A stretch of DNA of 6,799 bases from Deltaproteobacteria bacterium (GTDB lineage: Bacteria > Desulfobacterota > BSN033 > UBA1163). Shown in pieces: positions 1-6,110 of the stretch. Location of the stretch: contig VGRU01000194.1 of the NCBI GenBank assembly GCA_016875255.1, positions 1 to 6,799 on the forward strand, written 5' to 3'. The notes beneath the pieces are model-generated. The model was given only the letters and a program-made list of their open reading frames with translations, had not been told where the DNA came from and searched no databases. The first letter of the stretch is position 1. Each line of letters starts with the position of its first letter. Made by a program: the position numbers and the translations under genes.

Positions 1-128
1 AGTGATTTCATAGCATAATGCAACTTCGTTGAAATTGTCTTAATTTACTTAGTGCTTCGATTCGCAAATACGATCACGTGTCCTCATGCTGCGAATTGAA
101 ATCATTGCTGACTCAGCACTAAGTCCTG
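1..128. repeat. Non-coding segment with nested inverted repeats
   Basis: No gene is seen here; stop codons interrupt the frames and nothing resembles a protein family. The stretch contains several inverted repeats: acttagtgct (47-56) with agcactaagt (115-124), attcgca (60-66) with tgcgaat (90-96), tgatttca (3-10) with tgaaatca (97-104), and actcag (111-116) with ctgagt (126-131). The first two are nested and could fold as one imperfect stem. This is consistent with the end of a mobile element, a MITE-like repeat or a structured intergenic repeat. No transposase or target duplication is visible, so the identity stays open. Confidence 0.4.
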
Positions 129-173
129 AGTAAACCCCGTTAGAAAGCTTTCAACTTTCTAACGGGGTTTACT
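129..173. repeat. Perfect 19-bp inverted repeat at gene breakpoint
   Basis: The left arm 129-147 (agtaaaccccgttagaaag) is the exact reverse complement of the right arm 155-173, with a 7-nt loop at 148-154. The right arm runs into the truncated radical SAM reading frame: homology to the family starts at about position 167, inside this arm. No T-run follows, so it does not look like a standard terminator. It is either a genuine palindromic element at the site that truncated the gene, or a fold-back chimera from library preparation or assembly. Confidence 0.75.
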
Positions 174-778
174 TCGAGTATCTCTATGATATCTCCGTCA
201 TTGCCAGACAGAGTGGAATAAAAACTTCTATTGTGTCTAACGGTTATATTAATCGAGAACCCCTTCTTCAACTTCTGAAGGTCCTCGATGCCGTCAAGAT
301 CGATCTGAAAGGGTTCAGCGAGAAATTCTATGAAGAGGTCTGTTCGGCAACCTTAAAGCCCGTTCTCGAATCGCTCATCACCGTTAAAAAAGAGAAGGTA
401 TGGTTAGAAATTGTCAATCTCATGGTCCCCACCTTAAACGATGATCCGAAAATGATCGAAAAGATGTGCCGGTGGATTAAAGAGAACCTCGGTGTGGATA
501 CCCCTATTCACTTCACCCGTTTTTTCCCAAATTACAAATTGACACATCTCTCCCCTACCCCCATCTCAACTCTTGAAAAGGCTTATGAGATTGCCATTCG
601 AAACGGTTTGCGGTATGTTTATGTTGGAAATGTTCCGGGTCATCTCAGGAATTCAACCTTCTGCCCTTCCTGTGGCAAGAGGATTATTTATCGAACCCAT
701 TTTGATATCCTCGAGATGAATATTGACAATGGAAGATGCAGGTTTTGTAGCGCTTCGGTGGCAGGAAGATGGGCATAG
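134..778 (+). pseudogene. AmrS-like radical SAM enzyme, N-terminally truncated
   Basis: This open frame follows a stop codon at 131-133 and encodes only the C-terminal half of a PflA/AmrS-type radical SAM protein. From about 167 it aligns with residues 167-371 of the downstream intact paralog (numbering from its start at 781). Shared blocks include EIVNL, VPTLNDD, KMCRWI, TPIHFTRF, YVYVGNV and a C-terminal cysteine pattern CPSCGK...CRFC. The iron-sulphur motif CX3CX2C and the first strands of the barrel are missing, so it cannot be a working radical SAM enzyme as it stands. A GTG at 233 could be called as a start (181 residues), but it has no Shine-Dalgarno sequence and lies inside conserved sequence (SIVSNGYI). 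Identity to the neighbour looks like roughly half, so the pair is an old duplication. The remaining frame has no internal stops or shifts, so the truncation is recent or is an assembly break. Confidence 0.8.
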
Positions 779-780
779 CA

Positions 781-1896
781 ATGAACCGCCGATCCTTCTT
801 AAAAAGGTCATTCCTCTGTTGCTTATCCTTGGGAGCCATGTCCGAACTCTTCTCTTCATCTCCTCTCGCAGGAGAAAGGGGGGGCAGAAGAGCCATGTTT
901 TTTAAAAAAGTGGAAGGCAACCTCCTCCAGTGTGAGCTCTGTTTCAGGCGATGCCTGATCCCTGAGGAGCAAAGAGGTTTCTGCAGGGCGAGGGAGAACC
1001 GGAAAGGAGAACTTCGAAGCCTGGTTTATGGCAGACCGGTTGGCCTCCAGATCGACCCCATTGAACTGGAGCCGATGTATCATATGGTGCCTGGACATAA
1101 AAACCTTTGTGTCTATACGGCGTCATGTAACTTTCGTTGCAAGCACTGCCAGAACTGGTCCATCTCCCAATCCGTTCCCGAACAGATCAGGGCTCTGAAA
1201 TTTACTCCGAAGGAGATCGTTGAAGAAACCCTGAGACAAGGATGCAAATCCATCTCCCACAGCATCAATGAACCCACCGTCTTTTTCGAACTGATGTATG
1301 ATGTGGTCAGGCTCGCAAAGAAAAAAGGGCTTCTCACCCTCTGTCATACGAACGGAGGGATCGCCCGCGCTCCAATGGTTGAGCTTCTGAGATTCCTCGA
1401 TGGAGTGACGGTTGATCTGAAATCCTTCAACCCGAAATTTTATCAGGACATATCCGAGGCAAAACTTGAACCGGTATTAGAGACTCTAAAGACAGTCAGG
1501 GAATCCGGCAAGCATCTTGAAATCGTCAACCTCATCATTCCCACCCTTAATGACGACATGGCCGATATTAGAAAGATGTGCAGATGGATCATAGCGAATC
1601 TCGGAAAGAATACTCCGATTCATTTCACACGTTTCTCACCCCAGTATAAAATGACCCATCTCCCTTATACGCCCATTAAAACCCTTGAAGAGGCCATGGA
1701 GATGGCAAAATCCGAAGGGATGAAGTATGTCTATGTCGGAAATGTGGTGGGCCACCCTGCCAATAGCACTTATTGCCCGAAATGTGGCAAGAAGGTGATC
1801 GAGCGGACCCACTTTATTCTTCTTAAGAATCAGGTTAAGAATGGACTCTGCCCCTTCTGCAAAGAGAAGATTCCGGGGGTATGGAGCGTGGCTTAA
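781..1896 (+). CDS. amrS: AmmeMemoRadiSam-type radical SAM enzyme with twin-arginine motif
   Basis: This gene encodes an intact radical SAM protein of the PflA-like family usually annotated as the AmmeMemoRadiSam system radical SAM enzyme; the family's substrate is not firmly established. With residues numbered from the ATG at 781 (371 aa), the SAM/4Fe-4S motif CNFRCKHC (CX3CX2C) lies at 116-123. An N-terminal cysteine cluster CX2CX3CX9C lies at 51-68. Two C-terminal CX2C pairs at 332-335 and 357-360 resemble a zinc ribbon. The barrel carries NEPTVFFE, VDLKSF, PTLNDD and HFTRFSP. The protein begins MNRRSFLKR, a good twin-arginine motif, followed by a modestly hydrophobic stretch and no clear AXA cleavage site; family members without this leader are about 335-340 aa. 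An in-frame ATG at 769 overlaps the preceding stop (776-778). I prefer 781 because it puts the RR motif at the extreme N-terminus and has AGGAAG 12 nt upstream, but this is not decisive. No AMMECR1 or Memo gene is visible. Confidence 0.85.
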   Translation: MNRRSFLKRSFLCCLSLGAMSELFSSSPLAGERGGRRAMFFKKVEGNLLQCELCFRRCLIPEEQRGFCRARENRKGELRSLVYGRPVGLQIDPIELEPMYHMVPGHKNLCVYTASCNFRCKHCQNWSISQSVPEQIRALKFTPKEIVEETLRQGCKSISHSINEPTVFFELMYDVVRLAKKKGLLTLCHTNGGIARAPMVELLRFLDGVTVDLKSFNPKFYQDISEAKLEPVLETLKTVRESGKHLEIVNLIIPTLNDDMADIRKMCRWIIANLGKNTPIHFTRFSPQYKMTHLPYTPIKTLEEAMEMAKSEGMKYVYVGNVVGHPANSTYCPKCGKKVIERTHFILLKNQVKNGLCPFCKEKIPGVWSVA

Positions 1897-1916
1897 TTCC
1901 AATTGAGCAAAATGCC

Positions 1917-1938
1917 GGCGGGACAAGAATGTCCCGCC
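1917..1938. terminator. Perfect 9-bp hairpin downstream of amrS
   Basis: The arms ggcgggaca (1917-1925) and tgtcccgcc (1930-1938) enclose the loop agaa, 20 bp after the radical SAM stop codon. Position and stem strength fit a transcription end, but there is no T-tract after it. It is equally likely to be a dispersed intergenic hairpin repeat, of a kind I associate with many environmental bacterial genomes. Confidence 0.45.
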
Positions 1939-1951
1939 TATCTGTGGGTAA

Positions 1952-2072
1952 GGTTACGGTCACGGTAACGAAGCCCGTTTCGTAATTCGGTAACGGTTAC
2001 GTAAAAAAGAATTAAATTACGATAAACGTAGCCTTTTATTAACGATACGGGCCTCGTTACCCTTACCGTTAG
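1952..2072. repeat. GTAACG-rich imperfect palindromic element
   Basis: Two arms of about 33 bp face each other. The left core ggtaacgaagcccgtttcgt (from 1964) matches the reverse complement of 2039-2061 with only a few differences. The match continues outwards, where tacggtcacggtaac corresponds to the complement of gttacccttaccgtt. GTAACG/CGTTAC words recur inside it (gttacg, gtaacg, aacggttacg). The A+T-rich centre is at about 2003-2022. The layout suggests a small palindromic (MITE- or BIME-like) insertion; a cluster of protein-binding sites is the alternative. Confidence 0.55.
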
Positions 2073-2097
2073 ACTATTATTTTTTACATAAGGAGAG
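2054..2097 (+). promoter_or_regulatory. Weak promoter candidate and ribosome binding site for the aminotransferase
   Basis: TATTAT at 2075-2080 is a 5/6 match to a -10 box, but no good -35 lies at the right distance; only TCGTTA-like sequence inside the palindrome's right arm is there. A strong Shine-Dalgarno AAGGAGAG (2090-2097) sits 5 nt before the ATG at 2103 and fixes that start. The ribosome site is secure; the promoter is tentative. Confidence 0.35.
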
Positions 2098-2102
2098 ACC
2101 GT

Positions 2103-3437
2103 ATGACACCCAGCCAAAACCTTAAGAATCAATCATCCCATCTCATCCTGGCAAGGACCCATAGGAACAGGATCAAAGACGGCCTCACCGTAATGGTGAG
2201 AGGGGAAGGCGTTTGGGTCTTTGATCAGGATGGCAAGCGCTATCTTGATCTTGAAGCCGGGATGACCCGGCCTGTCCATGTGGGTTATGGACGGAAAGAG
2301 ATCGCACAGGCCGCTTATGACCAACTGGTTAAACTCTGCTACTTTACCCCGATGGAATTTGCCAATGAGCCTGCCCTTAAACTGGCAGAGGTGCTCTCTG
2401 AAATCGGTCCGGGACAAATCAATCAATTCTTCTTCGTCTCAAGTGGTTCGGAGGCAGTGGAGTCTGCGATCAAATTAGCCAAGCATTATCATTTTTTCAG
2501 GGGAGATAAAAAACGCTATAAGATCATTTCAAGACGTGGAGCCTACCACGGGGTTACAGGCGGGGCGCTAAATGTTCTGGGCACTGTGCTTCCCATGCGG
2601 CAGATGATGGAGCCGCTGGCTCCTGGAACCGTCTTTGTGGAGTCACCCTACTGTTACCGTTGCCCCCTTCATCTTTCCTATCCCGGGTGTGATCTCGCCT
2701 GCGCAAAGGACATTGAACGTATTATCCAGTTTGAGGACCCCGAACAGATCTCCGCCTTCATCGGCGAGCCCATCCAGCAGGGATTCGGCGCCTACGCCCC
2801 TCCCAAAGAATATTGGAAGATCGTTCGGGAGATCTGCGACCGGTATGGAATCCTCCTCATCATCGATGAGGTGATCTGCGGATTTGGAAGGACGGGCAAG
2901 TGGTTTGGGATCGACCATTTCGATATTCAACCTGACATGATCACCATGGCAAAGGGGATCTCGAGCGGATATGTCCCTCTTGGAGGAGTGGGATGCACGG
3001 ATCGGGTGATGGAACCCATCGAGATCTTTCACCATCTTCATACCTATTCGAATCATCCGGTGGCTTGCGCTGTTGCCCTGAAGAATCTCGAAATCATGAA
3101 GAATGAGAATCTGATTGACCGATCCCGTGAGATGGGAAGTTATTTTTTAGACGGACTAAAAACCCTTGAATCCCATCGCATTGTAGGAGAAGCCAGAGCC
3201 ACCGGACTATGGGCAGGCATCGATTTTACCCTCGATAAAAAGAAGAAGTCGCCCTTTCCTCCCCAGCGGGTTGTTCGAGTGACCGATCGGGCTAAAAAGA
3301 AAGGATTGATCATCAAGACGATGGGCCAGGCCCTCGAATTTGCCCCGCCCCTCATCATCCGGAGAGAGGAGATCGATGAAGCGATACGGATATTGAATGA
3401 GTGTATCATTGAAGAGGAAAAAGAATTGAGATTGTAG
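2103..3437 (+). CDS. Class III pyridoxal-phosphate aminotransferase
   Basis: A 444-residue fold-type I PLP enzyme of the class III (omega) aminotransferase family, expected to move an amino group between an amine or amino acid and a 2-oxo acid in the cytoplasm. Family landmarks in order: PLP-phosphate loop SSGSEAVE at 113-120, RRGAYHG at 144-150, GEPIQQGFG at 221-229, IIDEVICGFGRTG at 253-265 with the PLP-ring aspartate D255, and MAKGISSG at 282-289 with Schiff-base lysine K284. Length matches full-size family members. A less usual feature is the cysteine set C184, C187, C196, C200 (CX2CX8CX3C) in the YCYRCP...YPGCDLACA segment, which I believe marks a subgroup of aspartate-aminotransferase-family proteins. 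The substrate cannot be read from sequence: 4-aminobutyrate, putrescine, acetylornithine, beta-alanine or taurine-type donors are all possible. It appears to be transcribed alone, with spacers over 200 bp on both sides. The ATG at 2103 is supported by AAGGAGAG. Confidence 0.9.
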   Translation: MTPSQNLKNQSSHLILARTHRNRIKDGLTVMVRGEGVWVFDQDGKRYLDLEAGMTRPVHVGYGRKEIAQAAYDQLVKLCYFTPMEFANEPALKLAEVLSEIGPGQINQFFFVSSGSEAVESAIKLAKHYHFFRGDKKRYKIISRRGAYHGVTGGALNVLGTVLPMRQMMEPLAPGTVFVESPYCYRCPLHLSYPGCDLACAKDIERIIQFEDPEQISAFIGEPIQQGFGAYAPPKEYWKIVREICDRYGILLIIDEVICGFGRTGKWFGIDHFDIQPDMITMAKGISSGYVPLGGVGCTDRVMEPIEIFHHLHTYSNHPVACAVALKNLEIMKNENLIDRSREMGSYFLDGLKTLESHRIVGEARATGLWAGIDFTLDKKKKSPFPPQRVVRVTDRAKKKGLIIKTMGQALEFAPPLIIRREEIDEAIRILNECIIEEEKELRL

Positions 3438-3512
3438 CATGGTTTCTCTTATGTCTGCTTGAGATTTATTCAGGTTCTCAAAATAGAATTGAAATTTTTA
3501 TAAAATCTCCCC

Positions 3513-3633
3513 CCTGCCTGCGCGAAGCCGCTTCGGCGTAGGCAGGTCTCCCCTCTTTGCCCTCCGGGTCAGAGACCGCTCTCTCCAAGCCAGAGGCTCT
3601 TCTGAGCCGGAGGCTGGGTCGGAGACCAAAGAG
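3513..3633. repeat. G+C-rich mosaic of nested hairpin repeats
   Basis: This G+C-rich block sits between A+T-rich flanks. It opens with a hairpin at 3513-3546 (cctgcctg ... ggcagg arms around gaagccgcttc). Further pairs are cctccgg (3561-3567) with ccggagg (3607-3613), ggctc (3595-3599) with gagcc (3604-3608), and ctctttg (3553-3559) with caaagag (3627-3633). GGGTCRGAGACC occurs twice as a direct repeat (3566-3577 and 3616-3627, 50 bp apart). There is no coding potential. It looks like several dispersed repeats inserted next to or into one another; a structured RNA is a weaker alternative. The preceding 3438-3512 shows nothing recognisable. Confidence 0.5.
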
Positions 3634-3655
3634 ACTGTGCCCTAATTAATATTTT

Positions 3656-3727
3656 GTCACCCTGAATTTATTTCAGGGTCTCGTAAGTATTGGATTCAAT
3701 TAGATGCTGAAACAAGTTCAGCATGAC
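3656..3727. repeat. Pair of facing hairpins (BIME/MITE-like unit)
   Basis: The first hairpin is accctgaa/ttcagggt (3659-3666 and 3672-3679), loop tttat. The second is atgctgaa/ttcagcat (3704-3711 and 3717-3724), loop acaag. The reverse complement of the second half (gtcatgctgaacttgtttca...) closely matches the first (gtcaccctgaatttatttca...), so the unit is two copies of one repeat in opposite orientation, bounded by gtca and tgac. A T6 run (3729-3734) directly follows, so the second hairpin could also act as a terminator for the + strand. Repeats of this CTGAAYNNRTTTCAG kind are, to my knowledge, common in deltaproteobacterial intergenic regions. Confidence 0.65.
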
Positions 3728-3816
3728 ATTTTTTACTATTTCCCAATTACGACACAGTCTCAAAGGGAGGAGAAGTGTTTCTAACCTGTGTAATCGGTCC
3801 CTAATCAATGGAATCA

Positions 3817-3844
3817 GAGATTTCCAAGCTTTTTGGGAAATCTC
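3817..3844. promoter_or_regulatory. 9-bp palindrome just upstream of the iclR promoter
   Basis: gagatttcc (3817-3825) and ggaaatctc (3836-3844) are perfect complements separated by 10 nt, ending 10 nt before the -35 box. A palindrome directly beside the promoter of a regulator gene is a plausible operator for self-regulation by the IclR protein. No footprint or second copy supports this, and the G+C-poor hairpin might instead be a repeat. Confidence 0.4.
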
Positions 3845-3854
3845 GAAAAATCTC

Positions 3855-3883
3855 TTGACAAGACAACCGCCTCTCAGTAATAT
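3855..3883 (+). promoter_or_regulatory. Sigma-70-like promoter for the iclR-ligase operon
   Basis: A perfect -35 box TTGACA (3855-3860) is followed after 17 nt by TAATAT (3878-3883), a 4/6 match to the -10 consensus. Spacing is ideal. Transcription would start near 3890, leaving a leader of about 50 nt before the GTG at 3943. The leader contains a short palindrome, ttct...agaa, around 3906-3918. Confidence 0.6.
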
Positions 3884-3928
3884 TCAGGTAGTTTTTAAAA
3901 CGCTGTTCTGCATATAGAATACTCGTTT

Positions 3929-3934
3929 AGGTGA
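3929..3934 (+). promoter_or_regulatory. Ribosome binding site deciding the iclR start
   Basis: AGGTGA lies 8 nt before the GTG at 3943. The more upstream in-frame GTG at 3931 overlaps this site and has no Shine-Dalgarno of its own, so 3943 is the better start. Confidence 0.5.
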
Positions 3935-3942
3935 CCGCTCTT

Positions 3943-4800
3943 GTGAAAACCCTTCCTCAAGAGAAAAAGAGATCGAGCAAGAAGCCGTCTTTCTATCACC
4001 CCATCGTCCCAGCAGTGGAACAAGCCTCCCGGATCCTTCTCTGTTTGGGTAAAAATTCCAATTTCAAGATGGGACTGACCGAGATATCAAAAGAGGTCGG
4101 GATTCATAAAAGCAAAGGCTTCTCCATTCTCAACACCCTCACCCGGTTTGGGTTTGTTGAAAAAGATCATCATGCCAAAACGTATTCCCTGGGAGTGGGG
4201 CTTCTCTCTCTTGCGCGTCATGTTCTGGATAATCTTCATTACCCAGAGGTGGTATCCCCTTTTCTTCAGGAGATTGCAAACGAGACCAGCGGCACGGCCC
4301 TTTTCGGGCTGATTCAAGGGGAGCATGTCATCGTATTAGGCAAACACGAAGGAAATCAAAATATCGGGTTTACGGTGCGACTTGGGCATCGGTTCCATAT
4401 CACGTTGGGCGCCCATGGGAAGGCCATTGTCGCCTTTCTGCCAAAAGCCGAAAGAGAAGAAATATTGTCAAAGAAGAAAGTCTATTTCTTCCGGGACCCA
4501 TCCCGTATGAATATGGAACTCCTGAGGGAAGAATTACGCGAATGCAGGGAGTTGGGTTACGCACAGGATATCGGCGGAATCACTCCTGGAGCCAGTGTGG
4601 TGAGCGCTCCATTGTTTGGCAATCGTGACAAATTGATCGGATGCCTCATCCTCATCGGAACCTTTCCGGAGAATAAGATTTTAAAATTTGGACCCAAGGT
4701 GGCTGGCACCGCCCGCCAGATCTCACAAAAACTCGGAGCAGATGTTGAAACCATTTACCATAAACAAGGTAAAGACGAACGGAGAAAGGAAGGACAATGA
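3943..4800 (+). CDS. IclR-family transcriptional regulator
   Basis: A 285-residue cytoplasmic DNA-binding regulator (289 if begun at the GTG at 3931). After a basic tail of about 20 residues comes the IclR winged helix-turn-helix at roughly 22-84. Recognisable parts are VEQASRILLCL, LTEISKEVGIHKSKGFSIL (helix-turn-helix) and KTYSLGVGLLSLA (wing end). The ligand-binding domain covers about 101-266, with the family landmarks HITLGAHGKAIVAFLP, ECRELGYAQDIGG and GASVVSAPLF. Length is slightly above the usual 250-270 because of tails at both ends. Its stop codon overlaps the next ATG (ATGA, 4797-4800), which implies translational coupling to the CoA-ligase-like gene. IclR proteins often control aromatic or carboxylic acid catabolism and bind a pathway metabolite, so the neighbouring enzyme's substrate or product is the natural effector candidate. 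That link is inferred from position only. Confidence 0.9.
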   Translation: MKTLPQEKKRSSKKPSFYHPIVPAVEQASRILLCLGKNSNFKMGLTEISKEVGIHKSKGFSILNTLTRFGFVEKDHHAKTYSLGVGLLSLARHVLDNLHYPEVVSPFLQEIANETSGTALFGLIQGEHVIVLGKHEGNQNIGFTVRLGHRFHITLGAHGKAIVAFLPKAEREEILSKKKVYFFRDPSRMNMELLREELRECRELGYAQDIGGITPGASVVSAPLFGNRDKLIGCLILIGTFPENKILKFGPKVAGTARQISQKLGADVETIYHKQGKDERRKEGQ

Positions 4801-6110
4801 ACTTTTGGAATCCATACCTGGAGACGCTTCCCAGGGAGGCGTATGATCAAATTGAGCTTTCCTATTTTCGGAGGATGTTCTCCTTTTCCAAGGAACATTC
4901 CGGCCTCTATCGGGATAAATTGAAAGGGATCGAAGAGAAGGATATTCGATCACTCGATGATATCAAAAAGATTCCCTTCACTGAAAAAGAGGAGATGAGG
5001 AAATACCAGGAGGTAGAGCCTTTCCCTTACGGAGGGCTCCTGGGAGCGCCTATTGAAAAGGTGACCTCCTTCAGGCAGACCAGCGGCACGACTGGAAAAC
5101 CGATTTACGTCCCTGAGACCTATGAGAGCTGGCAATGGAGGGTTGAATCATGGTGTCATATCCTTTATATGGCCGGGTTTAGGCCCCGCCACCGCGTCTT
5201 TCTTCCATTCGGTTACAATGTCTATGTCGCCTTCTGGGAAGCTCATTTTGCCTCGGAAAAGGTGGGCTGTGAGCTTGTCCCGGGAGGGGCGCTCGACACG
5301 AAAGGAAGGATTCACAAGATTCAAGAGATTCGGGCCAACGGGATGATGAACACGCCGACTTATGGGCTTCACATCGCTGAAGAGGCCAAATCAATGGGCA
5401 TTGATCCCGCTTCTCTCGGGATCGAGAGGATGCTCTGCGCAGGAGAACCGATGCCGCCGGCAACGAGAAAGCGATTGGAAGAGCTCTACCAATGTCATGT
5501 CTTTGACCACATCGGCGGGACAGAGCCCTGTGCCTGGGCTGGAATGTGTGAGGCCAAAGACGGGATGCATATCATCGAGCCTTTCTTTTTGGTAGAGATT
5601 CTTGACCGCGAAACGCTCCAGAAAGAGGTTGATGAAGGTGAGATTGGAGTGGCAGTGGTCACCCCTCTCGGCAGAAGGTCATTCCCTCTTATCCGATTCA
5701 ATACGAAAGATCTCGTCATCAAAGGGAAGAATGGCTGCTCCTGTGGAAGGACCTCAAAAATGATCAAAGAGGTAGTGGGAAGAACGGACGATCTCCGTAA
5801 GGTCCGGGGAGTGCTCTTCTCTCCAAAGACCGTTGAGGAGGTGCTGAGGAAGGAGTTTCAGGAGGTCGAAGAGTTTGAAATCATTGTGGAGAGAAGGGGT
5901 CTGATGGATGTCATCACGCTCAGGGCTGAGGCCAATCCAGGGCTCACTGTAAGTTCCATTGAGCAGACAAAAGCTCGACTCCGGGAGAGCCTTAAGGTCG
6001 CGACGAATCTTTCGTTCAATGTCATCATGGAACCTCCGGGATCGCTTCCTCGGTATACGCTCAAGGCAAAACGTTTTAAAGATTTACGGGAGGAAAAAAG
6101 AAATGAATGA
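4797..6110 (+). CDS. Phenylacetate-CoA ligase family adenylate-forming enzyme
   Basis: A 437-residue member of the PaaK/phenylacetate-CoA ligase family, close to the usual family length of about 430. Such enzymes adenylate a carboxylic acid with ATP and then form its CoA thioester in the cytoplasm. Motifs: ATP-binding loop TSGTTGKP at 95-102, CAGEPM at 214-219, GGTEP at 240-244 (motif corresponding to the Y/G-x-TE loop), RFNTKDL at 300-306 with adenosine-contacting D305, and GRTDD at 328-332 at the hinge. The C-terminal ACT-like lid includes PRYTLKAKRF at 418-427 with candidate catalytic lysines K423 and K425. A CSCGRT segment at 314-319 matches the cysteine-containing loop seen in many PaaK proteins. 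Phenylacetate itself is not proven; relatives act on other aryl acids, 2-aminobenzoate or coenzyme F420 (F390 synthetase). The start overlaps the regulator's stop and has AAAGGA 6 nt upstream. Confidence 0.88.
   Translation: MNFWNPYLETLPREAYDQIELSYFRRMFSFSKEHSGLYRDKLKGIEEKDIRSLDDIKKIPFTEKEEMRKYQEVEPFPYGGLLGAPIEKVTSFRQTSGTTGKPIYVPETYESWQWRVESWCHILYMAGFRPRHRVFLPFGYNVYVAFWEAHFASEKVGCELVPGGALDTKGRIHKIQEIRANGMMNTPTYGLHIAEEAKSMGIDPASLGIERMLCAGEPMPPATRKRLEELYQCHVFDHIGGTEPCAWAGMCEAKDGMHIIEPFFLVEILDRETLQKEVDEGEIGVAVVTPLGRRSFPLIRFNTKDLVIKGKNGCSCGRTSKMIKEVVGRTDDLRKVRGVLFSPKTVEEVLRKEFQEVEEFEIIVERRGLMDVITLRAEANPGLTVSSIEQTKARLRESLKVATNLSFNVIMEPPGSLPRYTLKAKRFKDLREEKRNE

Noticed and set aside
129..173. Intrinsic terminator for an upstream gene
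   Set aside because: There is no T-tract on either side that would fit and no upstream gene; its right arm is continuous with the coding frame.
1..175. Integron attC site suggested by gttag/ctaac within the hairpins
   Set aside because: The arms are perfectly paired with a short loop, without the R and L box layout and extrahelical bases of attC, and no integrase or cassette array is present.
1952..2072. CRISPR array based on repeated GTAACG words
   Set aside because: The words are short, in both orientations and irregularly spaced; there are no uniform repeats or unique spacers.
2643..3056. 137-residue minus-strand open frame inside the aminotransferase
   Set aside because: It is antisense to a clear class III aminotransferase with all catalytic motifs, has no family resemblance, and is a codon-bias shadow.
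3513..3633. Riboswitch or other known leader RNA
   Set aside because: I recognise no conserved riboswitch core, and a hairpin pair with a T-run plus a new promoter separate it from the iclR operon.
3723..3917. 64-residue + strand open frame in the spacer before iclR
   Set aside because: It starts within the hairpin repeat, covers the palindrome and the TTGACA promoter, has no ribosome site and resembles no protein.
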